Assembly: GCA_041559015.1 (NCBI GenBank)
Contig: JBFFED010000003.1
Location: 1 to 64,000, forward strand
Reading direction: 5' to 3'
From: COMBO-56-21 sp041559015
Lineage (GTDB): Archaea; Thermoplasmatota; Thermoplasmata; UBA10834
Length of the DNA stretch: 64,000 bases
The stretch's first letter is position 1. Every line of letters begins with the position of its first letter. Below the pieces are notes generated by a model that ran no database searches, was not told where the DNA came from, and saw nothing but the letters and a program-made list of their open reading frames with translations. The translations under genes and the position numbers were made by a program. Of the stretch, positions 1-7,396 are shown piece after piece.

Positions 1-1
1 C

Positions 2-613
2 AATCCGTTCAGAGTCGAAGGACAGAAGACAGCAGCGTACGAGATATGCGACCAGCTTGATGGGATGAGCCCTGAGTACCTCTACATACCCGTGGGGAAC
101 GGCGGCAACTCTGCAGCTTACTGGAAGGGGTTCACGGAGTACGAAGCGGTCGGGGCTGTGTCGAACCACCCTGTGATAAGAGGCATCCAGGCGGATGGAT
201 CCGCCCCTATAGCGCGCATGTTCGACACCGGCTCGGACGAACTCGTCCCTGTCAAGACGCCCGAGACTGTGGCGACTGCCATCCGGATCGGCAACCCGGC
301 CAACTGGAAGAAGACCGTCAGGGCGATCAAGGAGTCCGGAGGCTGCACCACAACAGTCTCGGACAATGAGATACTGGCCGCCCAGAAGATGATGGCAAGG
401 CTGGAGGGAATCTTTGCGGAGCCGGCGGGCGCCGCAGCCCTCGCAGGCCTGATCAAGGACGTCCGCGATGGAGCCTTCGAGAGATCCTCGCGGGTGGTCT
501 GCGTTTCGACCGGCCATGGCCTGAAGGACCCGGACATCGCGATATCTCAGTGTGTAAAACCCGCTGTCATCGACGCGTCCGTCGAGGCACTGAAGAAGTT
601 CATGGAGGGATGA
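2..613 (+). CDS. thrC: Threonine synthase, 3' part (5' end outside window)
   Basis: The reading frame is already open at base 2 and gives about 203 C-terminal residues of a fold-type II PLP enzyme. The glycine-rich stretch YIPVGNGGN (phosphate/PLP-binding loop) and the later FAEPAGAAALAGL segment are typical of threonine synthase, which turns O-phosphohomoserine into threonine. The N-terminal half with the PLP lysine lies outside the window. It is followed within 1-2 bp by homoserine dehydrogenase, and its last codons contain the Shine-Dalgarno of that gene, so the two are probably cotranscribed and translationally coupled. A threonine dehydratase is the main alternative; the hom-lysC context favours ThrC. 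Confidence 0.85.
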   Translation, partial: NPFRVEGQKTAAYEICDQLDGMSPEYLYIPVGNGGNSAAYWKGFTEYEAVGAVSNHPVIRGIQADGSAPIARMFDTGSDELVPVKTPETVATAIRIGNPANWKKTVRAIKESGGCTTTVSDNEILAAQKMMARLEGIFAEPAGAAALAGLIKDVRDGAFERSSRVVCVSTGHGLKDPDIAISQCVKPAVIDASVEALKKFMEG

Positions 614-614
614 T

Positions 615-1631
615 CTGAGGATAGTCCTCGTTGGCTTCGGTGCGGTCGGACGCAGCTTCGCCGAGCTCATCGACAAGGAATCCAAGAAGCTGGAGCTCGA
701 CTTCGGGCTCAGGGCCAGGGTGGTGGGCATCGCGGACCAGAAGGGCGCCGCGATCTCAGACGAGGGCGTCGACCTGAAGACGGCCCTTGAGTCAAAGAAG
801 ACGAATGGGACCCTCGACGGTCTCGGAGCAGAAGTGTATCACTCCGGGATGAAGGCGATCGACCTGATCGGGGAGGCGGACGCCGAGGTCGTCGTGGAGT
901 CCACCCCTACAGAGCTGACCCGGGGGGAGCCCGGCCTGAGCCATGTCAAGGCGGCGATGCAGCGAGGGAGGCACGTAATCTGCACGAACAAGGGTCCACT
1001 GGCCATCGCCATGCCGGCCCTCATCGAGCTGGCGCACCACAACCAGGTCATATTCAAGTTCAGCGGGACCGTTGGCGGCGGGACACCCGTACTGGATTTC
1101 GCCAAGAAGTGTCTTGAGGGAAGCAAGATACGGTCCATCAGCGGCATCCTCAACGGCACGTCCAATTTCATCCTGAGCAAGATGGCCTCCGAAGGCGTCG
1201 CGATGGCCGATGCTTTGTCTGAGGCCCAGCGACTGGGGTACGCCGAGGCCGACCCGACCTACGATATTGGAGGTTTCGATACCGCGTGCAAGCTCGTGAT
1301 CACATCGAACTACGTGATGGGCAGCTCCCTGAGCATACGCGATGTGGACATCACCGGCATCACGGAGATACAGCAGAGCGACATCGCGAGGGCAAGATCC
1401 GACGGCAAAGTCCTCAAACTCATAGGAAGGGTCGAAGGGGGAGCGAAGGTGTCCCCCGAGATGGTGCTTTCCACTCATCCCCTGAACGTCAGCGGGACAT
1501 TCAACGCGATCTGCTTCGACACGTACCCGTCAGGGGAGATCACCCTGGTCGGCAAGGGAGCGGGAGGAATGGAGACCGCAACATCGGTCCTGAGGGACCT
1601 TATAGAGATCAGGAGGACTTTCGCCCGATAG
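615..1631 (+). CDS. hom: Homoserine dehydrogenase, apparent CTG start
   Basis: NAD(P)-dependent reduction of aspartate semialdehyde to homoserine, the branch point to threonine. The Rossmann motif GFGAVGRSF is at residues 7-15, followed by GTVGGGTPVL, GILNGTSNFI and EADPTYDIGGFDTACK, the substrate and catalytic region. About 338 residues, with no C-terminal ACT domain. The first ATG/GTG/TTG in frame is GTG 720, downstream of the Rossmann motif, and an in-frame stop lies at 591-593. The only sensible start is therefore CTG 615 (or ATA 621), 5 nt after GGAGGG (604-609). Translation is probably coupled to thrC. The product assignment is firm; the start is an inference. Confidence 0.88.
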   Translation: MRIVLVGFGAVGRSFAELIDKESKKLELDFGLRARVVGIADQKGAAISDEGVDLKTALESKKTNGTLDGLGAEVYHSGMKAIDLIGEADAEVVVESTPTELTRGEPGLSHVKAAMQRGRHVICTNKGPLAIAMPALIELAHHNQVIFKFSGTVGGGTPVLDFAKKCLEGSKIRSISGILNGTSNFILSKMASEGVAMADALSEAQRLGYAEADPTYDIGGFDTACKLVITSNYVMGSSLSIRDVDITGITEIQQSDIARARSDGKVLKLIGRVEGGAKVSPEMVLSTHPLNVSGTFNAICFDTYPSGEITLVGKGAGGMETATSVLRDLIEIRRTFAR

Positions 1632-1669
1632 GTATTTTTGCAGGGCTTCGATTCTGGAGTGGTCCCATC

Positions 1670-3073
1670 ATGAAGATAGTGATGAAGTTCGGAGGGGTCA
1701 GCGTCGCGGACGGCGATAAACTGAGGAAGGCCGGCACCATAGTACGGAGGTTCCACAGGGAAGGCCACACGATGGTAGTGGTCACTTCCGCGATGCACAG
1801 TGTCACGGACTCGCTCATCGACATCGCCAAGAGGGCTAGCCGAGGGGAGAAGAAGGCCGTGGCCGAGTTCATAGAGCAGATGCACCAGAGGCACCGGCGG
1901 GCCGCCGAGGCCTCGATCATGGACGAGCAGGTCCTCGGCCGGACAATGGCCGCCGTGAACGCGCGCATAGATGAGCTGAAGAACATACTGCTGGGCGTGG
2001 CGCACATAGGCGAACTCACCCCGAGGTCCAGGGACTTCGTGATCGGCTACGGTGAGAAGCTGTCGGCACCGATACTCCAGGGGATCCTCGAGGACCTCGA
2101 CATCAAGTCGAAGGCGCTCACGGGAGGAGAGGCGGGCATAGTCACGGACGACCGGTTCGGCGAGGCCTCGCCTCTTATGAACGTGACGAGGCATCAGGTG
2201 AGGCAGGCCCTGGAGCCGCTCCTGGATGAAGGCGTCGTGCCCGTCATCAGCGGGTTCGTGGCATCCACCCAGGATGGGGTCCAGACCACACTTGGCAGAG
2301 GGGGCTCGGACTTCACCGCGTCCGTGATCGGGGTTGCGATCAAGGCTGACGAGGTATGGGTCTGGAAGGACGTGGACGGGCTGATGACGGCGAACCCCAG
2401 GATCGTCAAGTCCGCAAAGATGATAGACATCATATCCTTCGCGGAGGCGATGGAGCTGGCGCACTTCGGGGCCGAGGTCGTGCACCCGAAGGCGCTCGAG
2501 TGCGCGTCCAAGCACAAGCTCCCGTTCCGCGTGAAGGCCATCAAGGACCCGGACGGCAAGGGCACGGCTATAGAGAGCCAGGTCAAGGTCAAGTCCAGAG
2601 ATGTAGTCAAGGCCATCTCCATTATCAGCGATGTGAGCCTGATAACCGTGAGCGGGGCGAGCATGGTCGGCACGCCCCGGCTGCCGGCAAAGGTGCTCCA
2701 GATACTCACGGACGAGGAGGTCGACGTCCTCATGATATCCCAGAGCTCCTCGGAGGAGAACATCACGCTTGCGATACCCAAGGCGGTCGGCGCAAAGGCT
2801 CAGAACGCGCTTGAGCTCTCATTGCTGGGCACGAAGGAGGTCCGGGAGGTGTCCGTCGAGGAAGGCCTGAGCATAGTCGCAGTAGTCGGGGCTGGCATGA
2901 AGGGGACCCCGGGTGTGGCCGCGAGGGTCTTCGGGACGATGGCGAAAGAGGACGTGAACATACGCGCGATCGCCCAGGGCTCTTCCGAGCTGAATATATC
3001 GTTCATAGTCAAGAAAGCCGAGGCGAAGAAGGCGGTCGAGGCCTTGCACACGGATTTCAGGCTTGGTGATTGA
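1670..3073 (+). CDS. lysC: Aspartate kinase with two C-terminal ACT domains
   Basis: Phosphorylates aspartate, the first step to lysine, threonine and methionine. Residues 1-300 form the amino acid kinase domain: KFGGVSV near the N-terminus (most homologues have T or S at the V position), GYGEKLSAPIL, and GRGGSDFTAS for nucleotide/aspartate binding. Residues from about 310 to 467 form two ACT domains (motifs SGASMVGTPRLPAKVL and GAGMKGTPGVAARVF), the usual site of feedback by lysine or threonine. The start at ATG 1670 is chosen because MKIVMKFGG is the conserved N-terminus. A 38-bp gap with a T5 run (1634-1639) separates it from hom, so it could be either a separate unit or part of the same operon. 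Confidence 0.92.
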   Translation: MKIVMKFGGVSVADGDKLRKAGTIVRRFHREGHTMVVVTSAMHSVTDSLIDIAKRASRGEKKAVAEFIEQMHQRHRRAAEASIMDEQVLGRTMAAVNARIDELKNILLGVAHIGELTPRSRDFVIGYGEKLSAPILQGILEDLDIKSKALTGGEAGIVTDDRFGEASPLMNVTRHQVRQALEPLLDEGVVPVISGFVASTQDGVQTTLGRGGSDFTASVIGVAIKADEVWVWKDVDGLMTANPRIVKSAKMIDIISFAEAMELAHFGAEVVHPKALECASKHKLPFRVKAIKDPDGKGTAIESQVKVKSRDVVKAISIISDVSLITVSGASMVGTPRLPAKVLQILTDEEVDVLMISQSSSEENITLAIPKAVGAKAQNALELSLLGTKEVREVSVEEGLSIVAVVGAGMKGTPGVAARVFGTMAKEDVNIRAIAQGSSELNISFIVKKAEAKKAVEALHTDFRLGD

Positions 3074-4758
3074 ACTTGTCGAAGAGGACGGCTGAACAGC
3101 CGCTCAGGAGCGACGCGATGAGGAAGGGGCAGTCGAGAGCTGCTGCGAGAGGCCTCTTGCGCGCCCTCGGCATGGACGACAGGGATCTCGAGAAGCCGCT
3201 CATAGCCGTCGCGAACTCGTTCAACACCATCGTACCAGGGCACATCCACCTTGACAAGATAGCAGCTGAGGTCAAGAGAGGCATAGAGGACGCCGGGGGT
3301 GTGGCCTACGAGTTCGGTGTGCCGGGCATATGCGACGGCATAGCGATGGGGCTGGAAGGCATGAGGTACTCCCTGCCCTCCAGGGAGATCATTGCCGACG
3401 CGGTCGAGGCGATGGTGGAGTCACACGTGGCCGACGGATGGGTCGGGGTCACGAACTGCGACAAGATCACACCAGGGATGCTGATGGCCGCAGGCCGCGT
3501 GAACATACCCTGCGTGCTCGTCACTGGCGGGCCGATGATGCCCGGCGTTTACAAGGACAGGAGGCTGGACGTCATCTCTATCTTCGAGGCGATGGGCGAG
3601 TTCACTGCCGGAAGGATATCGCAGGCAGACTTCGACGAGATCGAGCGAAGGGCGTGCCCGGGGCCAGGGTCGTGCTCTGGTCTCTTCACTGCGAACACGA
3701 TGGCGTGCCTGACCGAAGCGCTCGGCCTCAGCATGTCCGGCTGCGCGACATCGCATGCCGTCTCCGACGAGAAGCTCAAGATTGCGAGAAGGAGCGGCTC
3801 GCTCGCGGTCAAATTGGTGCGCGAGGGAAGGAAGCCCAGGGACTTCGTCACGAAGGCGAGCTTCGAGAACGCCCTCCGGGTCGATAACGCGATAGGCGGC
3901 TCCACCAACACGTGCCTGCACATGCTCGCGATAGCCAGCGAGTTCGGCGTGCCCATGGAGCTAGCCATGTTCGACGAGTTGTCGAGGGACACCAAGCACA
4001 TCGTCGCGCTTAAGCCTGGAGGAGAACACTTCATGATCGACCTCGACGAGGCAGGGGGCATCCCGGGCGTCCTCTCGCGCCTTGGCCCGAAGCTCAAGGC
4101 TGCGGGCACTGTCGACGGCCAGGATATCACCGACATCGCCAAGGCGGCCAAGGTCAGGAATCCGAAGGTCATCCGCGACCCTGAGAACGCATACCATGAC
4201 GAAGGCGGAATCGCGGTCCTCTGCGGGAACCTCGCGGAGGAGGGGTGCGTGGTGAAGCAGTCCGCGGTCATACCCGCAATGCGGACATTCGAAGGGCCCG
4301 CGAAGGTCTACGACACTGAGAAGTCCGCGACAGATGCCATGCTGGGAGGCAGGATCAAGCCCGGAGACGCTGTCATCATAAGATACCAGGGACCGAAAGG
4401 TGCCCCTGGCATGCCAGAAATGCTCGGGCCGACAGCCATAATCGCGGGTATGGGCCTGGGCGAGTCGGTGGCGCTCATAACTGACGGAAGGTTCTCCGGA
4501 GGGACTCGAGGCCTGTCCATAGGCCACGTCTCCCCGGAGGCGTATACGGGTGGGACCTTGGCCGCAGTCAGGGACAAGGACATCATAAGGATAGACCTGG
4601 ACGGCAGGGAGATAGAGGTGCTGCTGTCCCAGAAGGAGATCAAGGCGCGCTTGAAGGACAGGAAGATGCCGAAGGGGAAGGTGTCTGGATACCTCAAACG
4701 CTACAGGGAGCAGGTAGGCTCCGCGAGCTGTGGCGCAGTGATGGGACAGGAATCGTAG
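3070..4758 (+). CDS. ilvD: Dihydroxy-acid dehydratase
   Basis: Dehydrates dihydroxyisovalerate and dihydroxymethylvalerate to the keto acids of valine/leucine and isoleucine, using an Fe-S cluster. The 562 residues match the family length. Diagnostic segments are VTNCDKITPGMLMAAGR and the CPGPGSCSGLFTANTM cluster-binding stretch, then GRFSGGTRGLSIGHVSPEA near the C-terminus. The start is TTG 3070, overlapping the TGA of lysC (TTGA), which indicates translational coupling. ATG 3118 is possible but would remove a segment conserved in the family. No ilvB, ilvN or ilvC is seen in the window. Confidence 0.93.
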   Translation: MNLSKRTAEQPLRSDAMRKGQSRAAARGLLRALGMDDRDLEKPLIAVANSFNTIVPGHIHLDKIAAEVKRGIEDAGGVAYEFGVPGICDGIAMGLEGMRYSLPSREIIADAVEAMVESHVADGWVGVTNCDKITPGMLMAAGRVNIPCVLVTGGPMMPGVYKDRRLDVISIFEAMGEFTAGRISQADFDEIERRACPGPGSCSGLFTANTMACLTEALGLSMSGCATSHAVSDEKLKIARRSGSLAVKLVREGRKPRDFVTKASFENALRVDNAIGGSTNTCLHMLAIASEFGVPMELAMFDELSRDTKHIVALKPGGEHFMIDLDEAGGIPGVLSRLGPKLKAAGTVDGQDITDIAKAAKVRNPKVIRDPENAYHDEGGIAVLCGNLAEEGCVVKQSAVIPAMRTFEGPAKVYDTEKSATDAMLGGRIKPGDAVIIRYQGPKGAPGMPEMLGPTAIIAGMGLGESVALITDGRFSGGTRGLSIGHVSPEAYTGGTLAAVRDKDIIRIDLDGREIEVLLSQKEIKARLKDRKMPKGKVSGYLKRYREQVGSASCGAVMGQES

Positions 4759-4859
4759 GGCCTGGAATGCCTTCTTGACGACTCGATGAGGACGTGTCCT
4801 CTGCAAAGATTATTGGCCACCGATGTGCTTGACCTTATGGGAGCGCCCGGGAGGAAGTC

Positions 4860-6215
4860 TTGTTGGAGTGGATGCGCTTGGCGGTGGAGGTCCTGCCAGC
4901 ACTGTTGGGCCTCCTCCTCGCGGCATATGTGGCCATACGCGTCTACGGCAGCAGATCGCAGTTCTTCAAAGTCGCACGCGGCCAGATACTCACCCTTTCC
5001 ATGGGCGCGTTGGTCGTGCTCTGGGCGTCTGAGCTGGCCGCGAGTGGGTCATCTGGCTTTCTCGCGGACCTGAATCTCGTTGTAGGGCTTGCCTTCGTCG
5101 TCTTCACCATCTGGCTGTCGACGGTCCTAGTGAGCATGGCCGCCCTGTACCCGAACCTCAACTCGGCCCGTGACCTACATGCGTGGCTTCGCGGCAAACC
5201 ATTCAACTTCGTGACGGGATGGGGCGCGGTGGGCCTCTCGATACTGGTATTCTGGCCCCTTTGGAGCGCCTATCGGAGCCAGCCGTTATTGGAGGCGGAC
5301 TGGATACTCGTCCCTGTCGCGGCGTACCTCTTGTTGTCGATGACCTTCGACGTGGCCGCACCCATCATCGCAACGAGACTCGGAAGGCTGAAACGCCTGA
5401 CACGGGAGGGCAAGGCCAACATGATGCTTCTGGCCACCGCGTGGATGGGCATACCGTCCGCGGAGTTCGCGCTTGATATCGTGCCGGAGATGGCCTTGGG
5501 CTTCGAAGGGAACAGCCCATATTCGTGGCTGATGGTGCTCTTGTTCGCGGTGATATCTCGTTCGATCCACAGCGCGGGCTTCCTTGGCCTCGTGATCAGC
5601 CCCGAGGTCGAGACCCTCATGAGGGACGGGTTCAGGCCCTTCGACATACCCCGGGGGGTGTACCTCGTGTACGACTCGAAACCTGATACAGCTTTCTCGC
5701 TGTTCTCTGAACTATGCACTCTGCCCCTCAGGCCAGACGCTGAGATACCTTCCGAGGAGTCCTCACCGAAGAGGACTCTCGAGTTCCTCATACCAAACGG
5801 ACTCGTGGTCACAAGGGAGTTCCCGGATACGGTCAGGGCGGCTTTCGGGCTCCAGGTGACGCCCATCATATGGCTCGCCGAGTCACCGGGAGAGCGCAGG
5901 GTTGCGCCCACCAGCCTGACCGCACTCTCGGACACAATAACGAGGTTCATGGAGGCGAGCCAGAACGGCATCGTCCTGCTGGAGGGCATGGAATACCTCG
6001 TCACTCACAACGGGTTCAGGAAGGTCCTGAAGCTTCTGGACTCCTTGAACGAGGCGACATGGGTCTCAAAGGCGCGGCTGCTGGTGGCCGCCGACCCGAA
6101 TGCATTCGACGACAAGGACCTCGCGCTCCTGGAACGGGACAGGACGGTGGTCTGGAGGGCCGAGGGGATAGAGGAGTTGAAACGGGAGTCCATGGTCGCC
6201 GCTGCCTTCGAGTAG
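4860..6215 (+). CDS. DUF835 protein with N-terminal membrane domain
   Basis: Residues 1-250 hold about seven or eight hydrophobic helices. The C-terminal part (about 290-445) has the features of DUF835, a domain found mainly in Thermoplasmata and related archaea, often attached to membrane or sensory modules (motifs VVTREFPDTVRAAFG, TPIIWLAESPGE, IVLLEGMEYLVTHNGF). The molecular function is unknown; a role in signalling or membrane-linked sensing is only suggested by known architectures. The start is TTG 4860, which has GGGAGGAAG ending 2-7 nt upstream. It stands alone between ilvD and the convergent pheA. Confidence 0.75.
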   Translation: MLEWMRLAVEVLPALLGLLLAAYVAIRVYGSRSQFFKVARGQILTLSMGALVVLWASELAASGSSGFLADLNLVVGLAFVVFTIWLSTVLVSMAALYPNLNSARDLHAWLRGKPFNFVTGWGAVGLSILVFWPLWSAYRSQPLLEADWILVPVAAYLLLSMTFDVAAPIIATRLGRLKRLTREGKANMMLLATAWMGIPSAEFALDIVPEMALGFEGNSPYSWLMVLLFAVISRSIHSAGFLGLVISPEVETLMRDGFRPFDIPRGVYLVYDSKPDTAFSLFSELCTLPLRPDAEIPSEESSPKRTLEFLIPNGLVVTREFPDTVRAAFGLQVTPIIWLAESPGERRVAPTSLTALSDTITRFMEASQNGIVLLEGMEYLVTHNGFRKVLKLLDSLNEATWVSKARLLVAADPNAFDDKDLALLERDRTVVWRAEGIEELKRESMVAAAFE

Positions 6216-6275
6216 ACGCCTTCGTCTGTCAGAGCCTGTGCGCAGGGCGCTGAAGGTCCGCCTAGGATGAAATGA

Positions 6276-7115
6276 TCAGAGGGTGGCTTTCCTGTACGAG
6301 CCGAGTATCTTCACAAAGGCCGCCGTCTTGATCAGTCCCCCGATCGCGGCGTGGCAGTTTGGCTCGTCGATGTTGCCCTCGAAGTCCGCATAGAATACGT
6401 ATACCCATGGCTTGCTCCTCCTCGGCCTCGACTCCAGCTTGGTCAGGTTCACGTTCCTCGATGCGAACTCGCCCAGGCACCTGTGGAGCGCCCCTGGGAC
6501 GTTCTTTGCAGCGAAGACTATCGATGTCTTGTCCGCTCCCTGGACAGGGGGCGGGTTCTTCTCCAGCACGAAGAACCGCGTGTAGTTCTCCAGCTCGCTC
6601 TGGATGTCCTCCTTGAGCACCTTGAGCCCGTACACGCCTGCGGCCCTCACGCTCGCGATGGCCGCGAGGTCCATCCTCTTCGCCTCGGAGACGATCCTCG
6701 CGCTCCCCGCGGTGTCGTATGCCGGTGTGAGCCGCCAATCCGAGTGGTTCGCCAGGAACTTCCTGCACTGCCCGAGCGCCTGCGGGTGGCTGAGCACCTC
6801 GCGGACGGAATCCATCGCAGCGTCGTCGTATGCGAGGAGCGCGTGCTTCACGGGCACGATCACCTCCCCCGAGATGCTGAGGTCGTGGTCGAGCAGCAGG
6901 TCGTTCACCTGCGCCACGCTACCCTCGGTCGAGTTCTCCACCGGGACTATTGCATGGGTGACCTTGTCCTTCTCGACCGCCTCGAAAACTGAGCTGAAAT
7001 CAGGCAGCGGAAGCGTCTTCGCGTCCTTCCCGAAGTACTTGAAGCAGGCGTCCTCCGAGAATGCGCCTCGGACTCCCTGGAACCCGACGAGCGTCTCCTT
7101 GCTCAAGTGTATCAT
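6276..7115 (-). CDS. pheA: Prephenate dehydratase with ACT domain
   Basis: Converts prephenate to phenylpyruvate for phenylalanine synthesis. The 279 residues fit the monofunctional archaeal form. The catalytic domain carries GPRG-like GVRGAFSE near the N-terminus, VPVENSTEGSV, and NYTRFFVL (the TRF motif). The C-terminal ACT domain has GALHRCLGEFA and LESRPRR, the phenylalanine-binding GAL and ESRP motifs, so feedback inhibition is likely. The start at ATG 7115 (MIHLSKETLVGFQG) is preferred over an upstream ATG at 7217: a TATA-like AGAAATACC on this strand (about 7134-7142) sits about 23 nt upstream, which suggests a leaderless mRNA. Confidence 0.9.
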   Translation of the reverse strand: MIHLSKETLVGFQGVRGAFSEDACFKYFGKDAKTLPLPDFSSVFEAVEKDKVTHAIVPVENSTEGSVAQVNDLLLDHDLSISGEVIVPVKHALLAYDDAAMDSVREVLSHPQALGQCRKFLANHSDWRLTPAYDTAGSARIVSEAKRMDLAAIASVRAAGVYGLKVLKEDIQSELENYTRFFVLEKNPPPVQGADKTSIVFAAKNVPGALHRCLGEFASRNVNLTKLESRPRRSKPWVYVFYADFEGNIDEPNCHAAIGGLIKTAAFVKILGSYRKATL

Positions 7116-7203
7116 GCGCTGTACCCAAGACAAGGTATTTCTAACCTTCTCACAGGGTAGGGGCGATGCCGGTGTACACATGTGTCCAGCCAAGCGCTTG
7201 CCA

Positions 7204-7236
7204 GGCCATCTGGCCATACCCGGAAACGTTTATATC
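7204..7236 (+). promoter_or_regulatory. leu operon promoter: TATA box with upstream inverted repeat
   Basis: A strong TATA box (TTTATATC, 7229-7236) with a purine-rich BRE-like GGAAACG just before it predicts transcription start near 7258. Immediately upstream is the perfect inverted repeat GGCCA-TC-TGGCC (7204-7215), a candidate regulator site. The predicted transcript has a leader of roughly 140 nt before leuA. This is unusual in a window where many other TATA boxes lie about 25 nt from the start codon. Confidence 0.6.
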
Positions 7237-7259
7237 GCACGAGGCCATGAGGAGACTTG

Positions 7260-7391
7260 ACACGCCCAGGCTGCGTGTACCCACTGAACGAGGAGGCTAG
7301 GAATGGCTAACAAGAGCAACGAGCTGCTTATTCTGCCCTTGGGGCTACTCATCCTAGCCTGAACGCTCAGTGATGGATTTCTAGGAGCGTT
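7260..7391 (+). promoter_or_regulatory. Putative leucine attenuator RNA with alternative pairings
   Basis: Five complementary elements are visible. (1) ACACGC 7260-7265 with GCGTGT 7273-7278, at the predicted 5' end. (2) GGCTAGGA 7295-7302, overlapping the end of the leader Shine-Dalgarno, with TCCTAGCC 7352-7359 at the end of the leader ORF (8 bp, perfect). (3) TCCTAG 7352-7357 also matches CTAGGA 7381-7386, which contains the leuA Shine-Dalgarno. (4) AACGCTC 7362-7368 with GAGCGTT 7385-7391 (7 bp), which also masks the leuA site. (5) That stem runs into T4 (7390-7393). Elements 2 and 3 exclude each other, and so do 3 and 4. A ribosome paused on the late leucine codons would cover 7352-7368 and free the leuA site. 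The structures are read by eye and not energy-scored. Confidence 0.5.
7303..7362 (+). CDS. Leucine-rich leader peptide (leuL-like), 19 aa
   Basis: ATG 7303 opens a 19-codon ORF ending at TGA 7360, preceded by a very strong Shine-Dalgarno GAGGAGG (7290-7296, 6-nt spacer). The peptide starts MANKSNE and continues LLILPLGLLILA, so 7 of its last 12 residues are leucine. The leucine codons are CTG, CTT, CTG, TTG, CTA, CTC and CTA: five of the six kinds, with several that are uncommon in the neighbouring genes. It ends 34 nt before the leuA start. The position, composition and codon choice match a ribosome-sensing attenuator leader peptide. A small membrane peptide is the alternative. No homologue search was possible. 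Confidence 0.7.
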   Translation: MANKSNELLILPLGLLILA

Positions 7392-7396
7392 TTGGC

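Noticed and set aside
610..618. ATG at 610 as the hom start
   Set aside because: It is in another frame and meets TGA after two codons; the hom frame is reached only from CTG 615.
720..1631. GTG 720 as the start of hom
   Set aside because: This would delete the NAD-binding GFGAVGR motif, which is clearly encoded upstream in the same frame.
7247..7300. A 17-codon ORF beginning at ATG 7247 overlapping the leu leader region
   Set aside because: Its ATG lies upstream of the transcription start predicted from the TATA box, it has no Shine-Dalgarno, and its stop falls in the leader's own ribosome-binding region.
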